DNA of 64,000 nt, from contig VZSE01006629.1 of assembly GCA_013398275.1 (NCBI GenBank), positions 243,736 through 307,735 on the forward strand, read 5' to 3'. Shown here piece after piece: positions 22,301 to 34,823 of this stretch (position 1 is its first letter; each line of letters begins with the position of its first letter). The position numbers and the translations under genes were made by a program. Source of the stretch: Promerops cafer (lineage: Eukaryota > Chordata > Aves > Passeriformes > Nectariniidae). A model generated the notes under the pieces. That model was not told where the DNA came from. It did no database searches and saw only the letters and a program-made list of their open reading frames with translations.

Positions 22301-25300
22301 AATCAATACAGGCATTTCTTTAATTTGGGGGTCCACAGAAGTTTAGTTAATTCATTTCCATCTGCCACTGCTGAAATGCTGTGGACACTGGACTCCTCCA
22401 GCTGAGATGGGGGTCTCTGTCTCACGGGCAGTATTTGATGCAGGGAGGCAGCAGCATCCAGGTGGTGATCTCAGGGTCCATTTAGAAGGCTACCAACAAG
22501 GCCAACTCCATCTGGAAGTGCCACCCTGTGTATAAACAATGATGGAGATGGATTTGGTCTTGAAACCTGGCTCGGATCCTGGTTACCCCAGAGGATGGGT
22601 GCAGAACCAGACACTGACCTCCCTTATCAGCTGAGTAGGAAGCAGAGCTCTGCCTTCACATCACCTCAGCCTCAAGGAGGGCCCATGAGCAAGGATTGGA
22701 GACCTCACGATGCCAGAAACAAGAACCCTTCTTTAAAAAATGTCCAGTACAGTATGCCCTAGGGGAAAGGTCAGAAATTATTTTGTCCATTTCTTAATGC
22801 AAGTAGAGCATGAAGGACTGACTCATCTGAAGCAAAGCATCAAGGCAGTGACATCATCACAACCACCATCCAAATACTCTCTGATGGAGCAAAAAAATCT
22901 TACATCTACTTTGCAGATGCATCTGATTGGTATCTCTGGAAGCTTTTCCCCCATACATAGTGTTATATATCACATACATTTAGTTTTTGTTTGCCTGAAA
23001 AAGATTTTCATGATTCTGTAGCATGGAGCTGGTGGATTAACTTTCATAATTTAGCTTTTGAATAGGAATGGGCGAATGACAGGCTATGGTCAAGTTTTCC
23101 AAATGAAAAACCTGTGATAAAGGAGCAGAAGATCTGTTTTTCCACTGAAGCAAGAACTTCAGCTTTTAATCTCACCTTTTTTTCTCTGCCTGCTCCATTT
23201 CATGGGCTTAAGTAGAGTTGTTGAGGAGGCCATCTGTGATGTATGACTGAGACCTGAGATCTGGGATGTCAGGGGAAGGGAGGGATTTCTCTCCCAGGGA
23301 TGACCAAGAATATGCTTTGCAGAATAAATGTTGAATTAGATACTTGAGCAGAGCTTTGTGGTGGAGGCCAGGCTGGGAGGAAGGTGCCATCCCTTAGTGC
23401 CATGGGAAGAAATCCTCTTCAAAATAACATGAAATTATCAACTAGAAAACAACAGCTGGAGGTCTCCAGGACAGAACAGGACAGATGCAGATACAGATTT
23501 ATGCAGGCAAAGAACAAGTCAGGAGAAGAATTTAGCATCACCTGCTTCCTTTCCCTTTCTCAGTTTGCTGCACTACAAACCCTTCTTAGGAAGGTGATCA
23601 GAGGACTGAACATTATCCATTTTCTTTACACCAAACTTGGAGTGTACAAACTTGGCACAGATTTTCCTGCCTTGTGTCTTTCTCAGCAGGCATGGCAAAT
23701 CTTTGTAGACCTCAAAGATTAAAAAGGGGCAGCTTGTCCCCCACATCACAGGGAGTGAAACCAAGGCAGAGGGAGACAGAGGAAACCTGGGCCAAATCTG
23801 GGACTGGGGGTTATGGGAGTTATGGGGTGGCAGATATGGGGTGCCATCAGCATGGCAGATCCCACCAGAGGGCTCAGCAGCTTCCACCACAGAATTAGGT
23901 GTTGCAAACAGGGCCTAATGGCTTTGCCGTGTAGCCCCACAAAATCCAGAGGCTGGTGTCTGCCACAGGCTTGTTCTTCCACTGCTTAGTCCACCCCTGA
24001 GGAAAAGGGACTCAGATGCAGCCTTCAGCCATCAACATAATCCCAGAGGATAAAAGATGAGCAGGGAACAGAAAGCTGCTTCAGCAGTGGGGTGTCTGTG
24101 CTGTAAATGTCCCGTGAGACCAAGGCTGGCCTTCTTCCCAGGGCTGCCAACCCTTGTGTTTTCATCACAGAGTTCTCAGCGTGGGAAGGATTTGTTCCCA
24201 TTTAGTTGGTTTGGTTTCTTTACTCCTTACACAACTGAGGAGTGCAGATTGCAAAGGACAACCTGAAAACTGTGGTCTTTTGTGCATCCCCCAGAGGTCA
24301 CAGGAAGATCGTCTGTTGCTGATGGTGGCAAGAGCTGGCAGATGGGATAAAATGCTCTTTCCTTTTAATCCACTCTCCAGAATCTGGCTGGCCTAAGAGC
24401 TAAACTTGAGGTGCCTTGGGTCCCCCATCATCAGCTGCATCACAGACACACCCCAGTGCTGAGCAGACCCCGCAGAAGGGATGTCAGCACTGGCTGGACA
24501 ATGGTCCTTGGCCTCTGGAGACAGAAGTCACTTTTTCCTCACAGACCAATCCAGAACCTCCCCAGGGAGCAAATCAGAGCACACGCCCTCCATCAGCAGC
24601 AGCCATTGCCAGCTGCTGTCATGGGGCCACCAGCCAGGAGCCGGGCTTGGGATCACTGCATCAAAATCCATTAACCTAATTATTGCTCGTGTTCCTGGGT
24701 GGGTGGAGAGGGACTGCAGCAAGGAGAACAAACATGCCACAGCTGCAGGAGGTACCTCTGCACAGCCGGTGCCAGGACTTGCAAGGAGGCTCTGCCTCTT
24801 CCCTTTTTCCCCAACACACACTCAAATTACAAACCTGCCAGCCCCCTGCTCAGCAAATGCCTCATTCTGCAAACAGAAACTCGAAGCCCCAGAGGGTCTC
24901 ACAGGCCTTGTTCAGGTTGATGCTTGTGAAGAAATTCCCCCATTCTTACCCATTCCAGGGAAAAACAGGGGCAACTGCAGCCACAGGTTAAGCCTGGCAT
25001 GGGGTGCTCTGTACCAGATCCAGAACTCAGCCCTGCACTGCACATACTCCAAGGGGACAGGAACAGAGCAGCCCGGTGTCCTTGACCACCTTCAGAGCAC
25101 CACTGCCCACACATCCCTGCACAGGAGGATACTATAGCAACTTCTCCCCAGTGGCCTTCACTGGATGTCCCCAGAGCAGATGTGGGCATCACAGGCAGGG
25201 TGATTCCCATGGGCTCAATGAGAGAGAGCAGACTACGTCCCACCTCTCTTCTGACTCAGACCAAATGTTTTTCAGATACTCCACAGAGCAACCAAAATCC

Positions 25301-26300
25301 CAGACAGAAGAGACAGGACCAGAGGGGTACCAGAAGGGCCAGAACAACCAGTTTACACGTATGTGGCAAGGGTGGAACAGGCTAGTTTCAGCCTTCTGGT
25401 TAGGCTAGGGGAGATTTCAGGTGGATTTAACAGCTCTCAGCAGTGCTTTGGTCTGTTGGCTTCAACAAGAGAAGAATCAGGCCAGTGCTGAGCATGTCCA
25501 GCAGCCTTCCTCCTGGGATAAGAGCCAACATGGACGCAAAGTCATCAATCCCCTTAGGTACCCAGGGAACTCCCTGCTAAAACATTTAAGCAGCACAGCA
25601 GAAAAGATTCTTGGAGTGTAGGAAACCAGTGGAGAGTCATTTCTCCTATGGGACATCTTTGCATAATTGCACCTAAAAAACCACTCTGCCAGCAGATAGC
25701 TGCTGGCTGTGGCTCAGCAGTTACTTCGAGGTGAGGAGTCAGTAACAGCAAAGGTTGGATTTACCTGTGGAACATCATGTCTGCTCCCACCATGCCACTG
25801 TACCCCCATACTGAAAACAGAGATAGTGTTCATCACCTCAGAGCTGTGTACAAGGGTTATCTCATTAACCTGTCCATCTAAAACAGCACATGAAGATGTC
25901 AGCACTGGTTGTTGAATCACATCCAAACTCCTGGGCCAGGACTCTGGGAAGCAGCAGGAAAACACAGCCAGGTACCACTGCCAGCCTACACCAACAGCAG
26001 CAGAGCAGAGAGCAGCAGTCACATCCCCACTGGCCCTGGGCTTCACGTGTCACTGATTGACTCAAGTTTTAATTATGCCCCAATATCTCCATGTCTCCCA
26101 AAACACAAAGCTTTCAGCCAGGCAGTTCCTGCCAGTCGAAATTTCATAAAGAGCAGCGAGTGACTAAGACAGCCCAACCTTCAAGTCAGATGCTAACAGC
26201 TTTGGACAAGTGTGGGATTTTTACACCCCTATCTGCAGGAAAATCTGATGTTTAGTGCCCTGACTGTGAGCAGGTCACTCTTAAACCCCTGAACATCCCA
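16400..26300. other. intergenic region upstream of FOXE3, part 1
   Basis: I found no supportable gene. Contents: a G/T-rich stretch at 17934-17990, an 18-base direct duplication at 18711-18743, and a CR1 3' end at 19561-19838. Open frames up to about 218 codons (24481-25137 plus) lack recognisable domains and resemble chance frames. FOXE3 lens enhancers would be expected upstream of the gene, so somewhere in this direction, but I cannot point to one. Confidence 0.5.
19561..19838 (-). mobile_element. CR1 LINE, 3' end, 5'-truncated
   Basis: The plus strand begins with CAGAATCATGGAATGGGTC, the reverse complement of the CR1 3' terminus, followed by the typical CR1 tail in antisense: GGAAGGGACCACTGTGGTC, GACTCCACACCCTCTCAGGG and GTAAAGAAGTTCTTCCTCATG. 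The element therefore lies on the minus strand with its 3' end at the left. Its length is about 280 bases, a normal dead-on-arrival copy. The right boundary is approximate. Confidence 0.9.
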
Positions 26301-26303
26301 GGC

Positions 26304-26351
26304 AAAAAAAAAAAAAAAAAAAAAAAACAAAAAAAAAAAAAAAANAAAAAA
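26304..26351. repeat. poly(A) tract with one undetermined base
   Basis: A run of A interrupted by one C at 26328 and one N at 26345. The N is an unresolved base within the homopolymer. No retroposed gene was identified upstream. Confidence 0.95.
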
Positions 26352-29300
26352 GCGCCGGAGGGGAATTGTACTGGCTCTAATCCCTTCTGCCATTCTGCAT
26401 ATTCATGGAACATTGTCATAACACATCAGCAGGACAAAAGGTCTGTCGGCACCTCCTCCTCATTCCTTTGATAAACCACGAGACAAATGCTGAGTAAACA
26501 CTTGGAATCCATTCACTGCACTATTCTCATCGGGATGAGAAAGGGCTCCTCTTTCTTGCAGGCCCAGAGCTGCTCAGCCTAATAAAGTACGGCCCACGGC
26601 CCGTGAAAAGAGAGGCCTATGGATGATGAAAACATGGATTATCTCATTTCACCCTCCTTGTATCAGACCCTGCTCACATTCTGAGTGCACTTGGTCTGAC
26701 ACGCAATTACACACATAAAAAAAAAAATAAGAATAAAATTTTTAGAAAAGAAAAAAAGCCGAGTGAAGGGGGTGTTTAACAAGTGGGGGGAACTGTCCAT
26801 GAAATTTCACAGATGACCTTTTCCTAGTGGGAAAGTAATTTGTTTCTGTCCCAGCCACCAGCAAGAGTTCTCATTGATATCATCATTCCCCTGAATCTTG
26901 CGGTTGGTGGGAGAAGAGGCAGTACTCAGGACAAGGCTGTGCAGTTGCTATGGCCTCATTCACGCTGGCACTGAGCACCCCAGGGATGGCTCCCTGGCCA
27001 CGCTGCTGCCTCAGCTCTCTGCCAGGCACTGGGAGCAGGCAAAGAGCCCCAATCTCCTCACACAACTGGAAATCAAGAGTCCTGAGGTCAGACAAGGAGG
27101 AGGAGGAGGAATGACTTCTGTGCCCGAGGAGGGATAAAAGCACCTCAGTGGTTCAGCATCTCCAGGTGAAAACCACAATGCCAGCCAAGCAGGCTGGGGC
27201 ATGGGATCTCCTGTGGTGGAAGTCAAACTCCAGCCAGGCTTAGACCCCACCAGAGTCAAGAGCAGGCTGGTGAGGCTGGGAGAAGCACAGCAACTTCAGC
27301 CTTTCTTCACACCCCACAGGTAGGCAGAGAGACCAGAGATGCATTGCCAGATAACTAATAATAGCCCTAAAATCAGCATAAAAATTCTCCTTGCCTTTAG
27401 GCATTCAGTGACTTGACCCAGTTATGCAGGACATCGATGACCAAAGGTGACCCCAAGTGCTTTCCAACACCTACAGCTGCCTCCTCTGTTGCCCAGGTTT
27501 CCAGAGGCTGAGCTAAAAAAGCCCGCATTGAAACAAAGAAAATAATTTAATAACCCAAAACAGGGCAAGGAACTGGTTCTTTTGAAAGCAATCATCTGAA
27601 ATAAATATTTTCCATTTAAATACGATCCTTTATTTAAGAATATGAGCAATTTTCAAAGGGAAAATAAAATTCAGAGATGGTACATGGGGAGCAAGCACAC
27701 TTAGTGCAATTGTGCCCATAATGAAAAACAAGACATAGTTATGAATTACTGCCAAATTATGAAGAAACAATAAATAGACTGCTGATTAACTAGGGTGTCT
27801 TTGTTAAATAAATGGCTCATAATCCTGTTCACTAACTGCAGGATGAGTATGTAAATACTGTATTCAATGCTTTTGTCTCTGGAAAATCCTTAAGTTCACC
27901 CTTTAAGTTTCAAACAGCCAGCAAAAAAGCATAAGCGGTTGTTCCTCGACCTGGCACATTAGCCACGAACGTCGCTATTCAAATATTTGCGTTTTACAAG
28001 GTGTTGGTTACAAAACCTCCCGGAGAACTAGCGGCAGTCTCCAGGCGCTCGCTGCAGCCCCGGCCAGGCAGGCGATGCCGGCTGCTTCATTGCCCTGAGG
28101 GGGGTGACTCCTCTCCCCAAGCAACCGAGGAGCAAAAGCAAGTGTGAAACTTGCAGGGCTTCCAAGAGGCTGCTGGCTCTGCTGCCCGAGAGCAATTTCT
28201 GGGCTAAGCTGCATTCGCACGTGTGACGGCCACATTTCTTTGCCCCGGGATGGGTGACGAGCAGGCTGCTGCCTGCCACCTACAAACACCTACACCTGAC
28301 CTGCGGAGCAATAGTTAAAATATTGGGCTAATGCAATGATTTTCTTTTTTAGATTGTGCTTTTATTTCCCCAGTTGCTGCATTATTAAAAAAAAATAAAT
28401 AAAAAAAAAGAAATTCAGCAATGCTGTTAAGCCCAGATCCTCTGAGATTACTTAGGCACATAACTCCCATTCACATCCAAATGATCTCAGGCGTCTTTGG
28501 GATATGAGCCTCAGAGAACTCATCACTTGATATTTCTCACAGACACAAGTCTCCAGGCAGTTTCTCTGCCTGCCCAGCAGCAGCTCCAGCCTGCAGGGCT
28601 TTGGGGCTCTGCCCTCAATCCCATGGGATAAACATTGGTCCCGAGCATGCAAAGATGCTGAGCAGTGTCCCTCTGCCCATGCAGCCACAGGTACCAGACA
28701 CCCTCAGCTCCCTTCTCCCCAAGCTGGGACCAAGCTGGGGGACAGGTCAGTTTTGAAGGGGAGCAGAAACAAACCTCAGCTCTGGGCAGCTTCCCAGAGA
28801 CTCTCCTCTGCTTTGCAGCAGGTCCCACGGTGCCTGCACGGTTCCCCAGGGCTGGGGTGTGGGCAGCAGTGCTACAAACAAGGTTTATTTAAGCCTAACC
28901 CAGGGATGCTCTGTACTTTGCAGAGTAAGAGGCTTCATACATCTCATTCCAACCCGTTGACTTTTAGGGCTGACTCTGATACCCCTGAGAGCTGCTGGGC
29001 CCTGGAGAAGGGCCAGAATTTGGTCTCAAAGACTGACAGGGAGTTTTTCCATCGATTCCTGCAGAAACAGCTTTGGTACCTATGGCATCCTGTCAGCAGC
29101 ACTCAGGTTAGAGCATCCAGCCTTAAACTGACAACGTTCCTCTCCAAACCCAATAAGTAATTGTGGGATTCACTAATAGGGCTTGTCAAAATCAATTGGG
29201 GTTAAACACCTTTAGCTACAATAACAGTCATCTGACCCCAGGCTCCAGAAACCGCCAGGCTCAGAGGAACCCCGAGGGGTTATTCCTGGCTTCCCATTGC

Positions 29301-32300
29301 TTTGAGACAGATAAAAGAGCAGACTGTGCAGAGCTGGGTAATCCGTTCAGCCCATCCCAGCCATGCACTGAAGTGACAGCTCCCAGAGTTTCTGCAGAGC
29401 TGGCTCCTCCTGGGAATTGTGTGTGCAGGGACCAATTTGTTCAACAAAACCTGGGCAACCAGAGTTTTCTTAAATTCAATTGCCTGAAGGAGAAGGCAAA
29501 TAGCATTTAAGCGGAGGAAAGTGCATTAAAACCACATCTTTGATACAATGGCTGATACACCCCATGCTGCCAACGCCTGAAATGATAATATTTTTTTTCT
29601 TAAATAAATAGCTCAGCAGCAGGATCCCAGCCTCCCCCAGCACAGGGAGGCTTCATGCTGCAGCAGCCACATTTCCAGCCCTCCAGGCCAAACTGCTGCA
29701 ATGCTTCCCCTCTCGCTGGACTCATTACTGAGGCTGGACTGGTTCAGGGGGGACCAACAGCAGTGCTCGTGCTGTGCTGAGGATCCACACATCCAGAGGG
29801 CACTTTCAGCTTATGCTTCCCCACCAGTTCCCAGGAGCAACGTGTAAGAACACCAGTTGGTATGGACATCCTTCCCAGGTTGATACAAAGGTCCTTTCCT
29901 GCTCATGTGAACTCTCTGCCTTTAGAGACCTGCCAGAATTTGATGCAGAGGGCCAAGCAGGGTGGGTCAGGAAGAGAAGTAAATATTCAGGATTTGGGGC
30001 ACTTGCATAACCCAGTGAGCTTCTTGCTCTTTCTCCAGTTGTGAGATCCACCACCACTCCTCCTTGGCAGCTTTTCATCTGTGCCTTACTCCCTTCTCTA
30101 CCTGGGGGCATTGGGGCCCTCAGGAGAGGCTCTGTGGGGACCTGAGACCCTGGGCTAGGCAGCAACAATACAGAGGAAAGGGACAGAGCTCTGGTGTGGT
30201 GCACAGACAGGAGGCTCCATGGCTGGCTGCTGGCTGTCCCTTAGAGCAGCAGCTGACTTTACACTTAAGCACAGCATGTGATATTTGGATAAAGTCAAGC
30301 CTATAATGAGGGATTTCTAATTATCCTACCTGGTCTCAAAATTTTTGTGAGAACTGTGACAGTCAAAGAAAAGCATCCCTTGCCTCCACAAACTGCAGAG
30401 GAATCTGCTTTAAAGCCTTCCTCCCTGAAGATTTCAGTTTCTGCTGCTTATGGGGAATCCTGACAAGGTTGTCTTCTCTCACACTAGACAGGCATTTAAA
30501 CTTCTTACCTTGGCTGGGGACCAAAAATCCAATGCCAAGGTGGAAACATGCAATACAGTGAGCAAACAATTACCCCAACATTCCCAAACAAGCATGTGTG
30601 AGGGGAGAGGGAGGGCTGAGATGAAACCTGAGCAGAAGAAATGCAGGGGGTGATACCACGGAATACCAACAAGGAAAATGGGAAGGATATAACTAAATAA
30701 AATCTTCCCTACAACACTAGGGAAGGGTTCCATCTGCAAGGGATGTCACACCATTCTGTGTTCTTACCAAAACTCAGCTCCAGATTTCCCCCATGTCACT
30801 CTCTGCCATGAGCCCAACCCCATCCAGCAGAGCCCAGACCCCCACGTGTGGGATGCCAGCACATGAAACCTTCACTCTTGAAAAGTTATTATGGTAGGAG
30901 GAAAAGAAACTTGTCAGAGGAATCTGAAAAGGAGGGATTGGTTGTGATTCATCATAAAAAGCAGGAGAGGGAAACCTGGAGAATCTCAGCAGTGAAGGTG
31001 CCTGCCTGACCCCAGGGAACAGCAATGCTCTGTGCTCCTGAGGGGTGGGACACAGCCAGGACCACCCATGCACTCATGCACACATTGAGGGGTGTTAGTT
31101 GCCTGCAAACCCTAAGAAATAACTTTTAAAAATTTAAATCCCAAGACATCCCTGCCCCTAGAATCATCTTTCCTGCACCCAGAGTTGCTGCAGGAGGGCT
31201 GCACTGCCTGCTCAGAGCACATGTGTGCTGCTGGAGTCAAAGGCTGCAACCAATCACACCCCAGATGGAATCATTCTGCTGGGATGGCTCAGTTCCCCAG
31301 GTGACATCAGCACGGATCAGGCTTCAGGCAGCATCCCCTGGATGCTCCCGAATGTGTAGATAGGGGCAGACAGAGCAGAGCACCACCCACAGGGTGCTCC
31401 TCTTCTGCCCATCCTTGGGGTGCAGGAGGAAGGCAGCTCCAGATCTTGGTCCTCTCCTTCTGGGTCTACACAAGCCAAGATGAAGAACTGCTGTCCTTAG
31501 CCTTTTCCTGAGTCACTGCAGCAGGGGAAGTACACCCCAAGGAGCTGGTAGGTACCAGGTAAAGGGGATACCAACCACAGCTGGGACAGATGCCAGCTCA
31601 CACGGGTCATATTTTATAAAACAAAAATGAGTCCACGTGGTCCAACGCATTTACGGTGCCAGCTGCAAGACCCCTTTGCAGGAGAATCAACTTGCACCTT
31701 CCCCTGGGCTCTGTTTCACCAAAACCCCAAAAATATTAAATGTGAAAGGAAATTCAGAGCAAGTTGAAGGGCTCTGCATTGCTGCACTCAAAGGAGATCC
31801 CACTTTCTAAAGAAAGTCTAAACCAACTGTCATCAGCCAGGGGGCACAGTGTCCCTCAGAGCAGTGCCTGGTGCCACATAGGAGCTATTCAGTCTAAATT
31901 AACTCTCCCCCTAATACCTGAGCAAACATTTTCAGCTTGAGACTTAATATCCCTGGACATGTCTGCTGTCTCCCAGGTGAATCCCCAGATAAACAAGGTC
32001 AGCTCAGCCCTAATGTGGCTGTAAAAAGCTGTCAGTCAGCCCAGGAGATCTGGTTGCAAGGTCAAACCAGTTCTGAAGGTTGCTGGGGCCAAACCTGGCC
32101 TGTCATTCATTTTAAGTGCAGGAAGGTTTGTTTTCTCATTACTGTGTCAGGTATCCCAAATTTAGGATTAGCTGTCGGCCGCCACAACATTGTACTTTTA
32201 AAAAAAAACCAAAATAAACACATGCACACACACATCCCTGGCCCTAAATAAATCTGTGTGCTGAGCCTGCCTGCAGCTGGGAGGTGAAAAGAAACCTGTC

Positions 32301-34800
32301 CTTCAGGAAAAGGGAAAGGGGACTTTCCCACACATTATGACAGTTTCTGACACAAAAGAACACCCAAAGCACAGAGAAACATCCTTCAGTTAAAATACCC
32401 TGTTGAATTAAGGCATCTCCATTGCTGAAAAGCCTCTTTGTCCAGCAGGTGAGGAGAAAGACAGGGCACCCTCCATTTCAAGGGGGCACATATGGAAGCT
32501 GTCCCAGGCCAGCTGCAAGCAGAACAGTTTTGCACGGGATGAGTCCTTGGTGCCATGTGTGAGATGAACACATCTTCCCCAAATATCCCCAAATGTCTCC
32601 AGCTGTTTAAGAGTGGGGAGCAGTTTGCATCCTTTCTCCCAGCTGCACGTCCCTTGTGACCAGATGAAACTCTGGGAACAAGATCCAAACCAAACCAGCT
32701 GCCAGAGTCCAATCCAGCCTGGGCCTGGTCCTCCCAGTGCCCTTGAGGTACCAGCAGCCCAGCACAGGTGCAACACTCATGGTCTGGGGGATGGAAGGGA
32801 ATCTACAGACCTGGTAATGAGGGAAAGAGGCCTCCCTGGTGCTCCCCTGCCCTCAACACTGTTCAAGGGGACAAGTAGTCTGTGTGGGGTAGATATTATG
32901 GAAATAATTCCACAGGGAAAGATATATTAAAGAGGCTCTTAGGGCAACTTGTCCCTTTCAGAAAAGCACCAACCTCTACCATAAAACTCACTTGAGTTTT
33001 TGCCTCTCACCACATCCTATGTTAATTTGCTTCAGCCCTTCACCTTCTGATGCTTAAAGCATGAGTTGATCCATGGCCAGTTTATCCCTGGCTGGGGGAA
33101 CCAACAGGATTCCTAAACAGCCTTCCTTCTCCCCCTTGGTGTTCAGCCATAGTGTTGCTCCTGCTGGTGCTTAAATAAGTTTTCCTGCTGCTGCAGGGAG
33201 CTGGCTGGGCAGGGGTTGTCCAGGACAGCCCAAGGCATGTGCCAGGGGCTCTGTCTGCAGCTAAAGAGGAGGATAATTTTTCAGGCTGTGTCTCAGGAGG
33301 GGAGGATGGGAAGCAGGGAGTTGGTTCAGCCTCTCAGAAAGAAAAAGCAAAGACAAATAAACTCCTCGCAGGAGGAATTACCAGACTGTGCACAAAGAGG
33401 CAAACCTGAAGAGACTTGTGCCAGGAATGCCTGGAGTGAGACAGGCTGACGACTGACAGCAGCACCCTCCCTCCACAGCAGGCTGTGGCAAGGAGCAGGA
33501 GAGCTGGGTTCATCTCAGCACCTGGTGTCTCCACACATCTGTGGAGATTTGATGTCTCGGTCCTCAGCTTGCATTTTTGTGCTCCAGCTATCCATGAAGA
33601 CTAAGGAATAGTCTACCCAGGTGGACTTGGATGTGATACCACAAAGAGAGCTATTAACCCTCACCCCCACACCAGTCAGATGCAACAGAGATGTCCCAAA
33701 CGCCACTGAGAAGCCAACCAGTGTCCCATGGGTGGTAGGGGGAGCAGGTTGCCTCTTTGGGGCACACATCTTTGCTCCCCAAGGCTGTCAAAAGACCCTC
33801 CTCACCTCTAGTTGTGCTCATAAGTACTTATGTCAACACATCCACGTCTGAGGATTGGCCATGGGGATGATTTATGGACAGAGATCATCTGAATGATGGA
33901 ATATTCATGTGCAACTCTGCAAAGCCTTGGCTCCCAAAGCAGAGCCAGACTGAGAAGTTACCGTCCCAAATGCCTGCAGCTCCAGGCTACAGTTCACTGC
34001 CACACCCCCAAAAGGGATTAGTTTTTAACCCAGACCATTTGGGTAACCAGCTAAACACTTGGCCTTATAAAACACTTACAGCCACACAGCCTAAGGGGTG
34101 GGAAACTGGGGCATAGCTGGAAGACCAACTGGGCCAGGAAAAGCTCATTTTCAGCCAAAGTGAGTGAATTATCTATGACTTCAGCAAAATTGAGTTGACA
34201 CCATCTGCTGCCCATTCTGGAGCAAACTTCTAAAATGATATCTCATGGTGAAGGAAACCTCCAGAAAGCAAAGACAACAAAAGCCTGTGGAATGCCAAGG
34301 GTGATCATCCATCACCTGCAGGGCTATGGCATTTCCCCAAGAATCTTCTCTTCCATGCTGCCCCTCAGAGGGACATCCCACAGCCAGTTAACAATATCCT
34401 AAAATGTAATTTTTATGTTCTTTCCATTTTCAAAGCACGTTAATTTCAAGACAAAGACACAAGACACTGTCCTTAAACATCCCCAATATTTCAAGTTCAA
34501 CTTTGTTTCAACATCCCTAAAATTGCGTTTTTTCAACAATTAAACAATTCATCTTTTTCAGATCCACTCAGGACCTCATCTAGATACACATTAATCTTCC
34601 TGATCTCAAAGCCAAGGAGAAAATAGGCATTTCTTTCCCTTGGTCCTACAAAACAATACTGCCACAGTATTTGCCACCACTTCCAATCCAGGCTATCAGT
34701 GCATTCAGACATGAGGTTTTCCTCATTTGCAACTCAACCTAAAATACATGATTCTCAGTCTCATCCCATTACATCATGCACTCAACATCCCAAAATAAAA
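26352..34800. other. intergenic region upstream of FOXE3, part 2
   Basis: No supportable gene. AT-rich patches at 26380-26640 and 27540-28010, the second followed by a small CpG-rich patch (28010-28110), are candidate regulatory elements. The rest is ordinary intergenic sequence with only short or non-protein-like open frames. Confidence 0.5.
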
Positions 34801-34804
34801 TAAC

Positions 34805-34823
34805 AAAAAAAAAAAAAAAAAAA
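34805..34823. repeat. poly(A) tract
   Basis: Nineteen consecutive A. No associated element recognised. Confidence 0.9.

Noticed and set aside
24481..25137. 218-codon plus-strand frame
   Set aside because: No family recognised, competing overlapping frames, no evidence of splicing or promoter.
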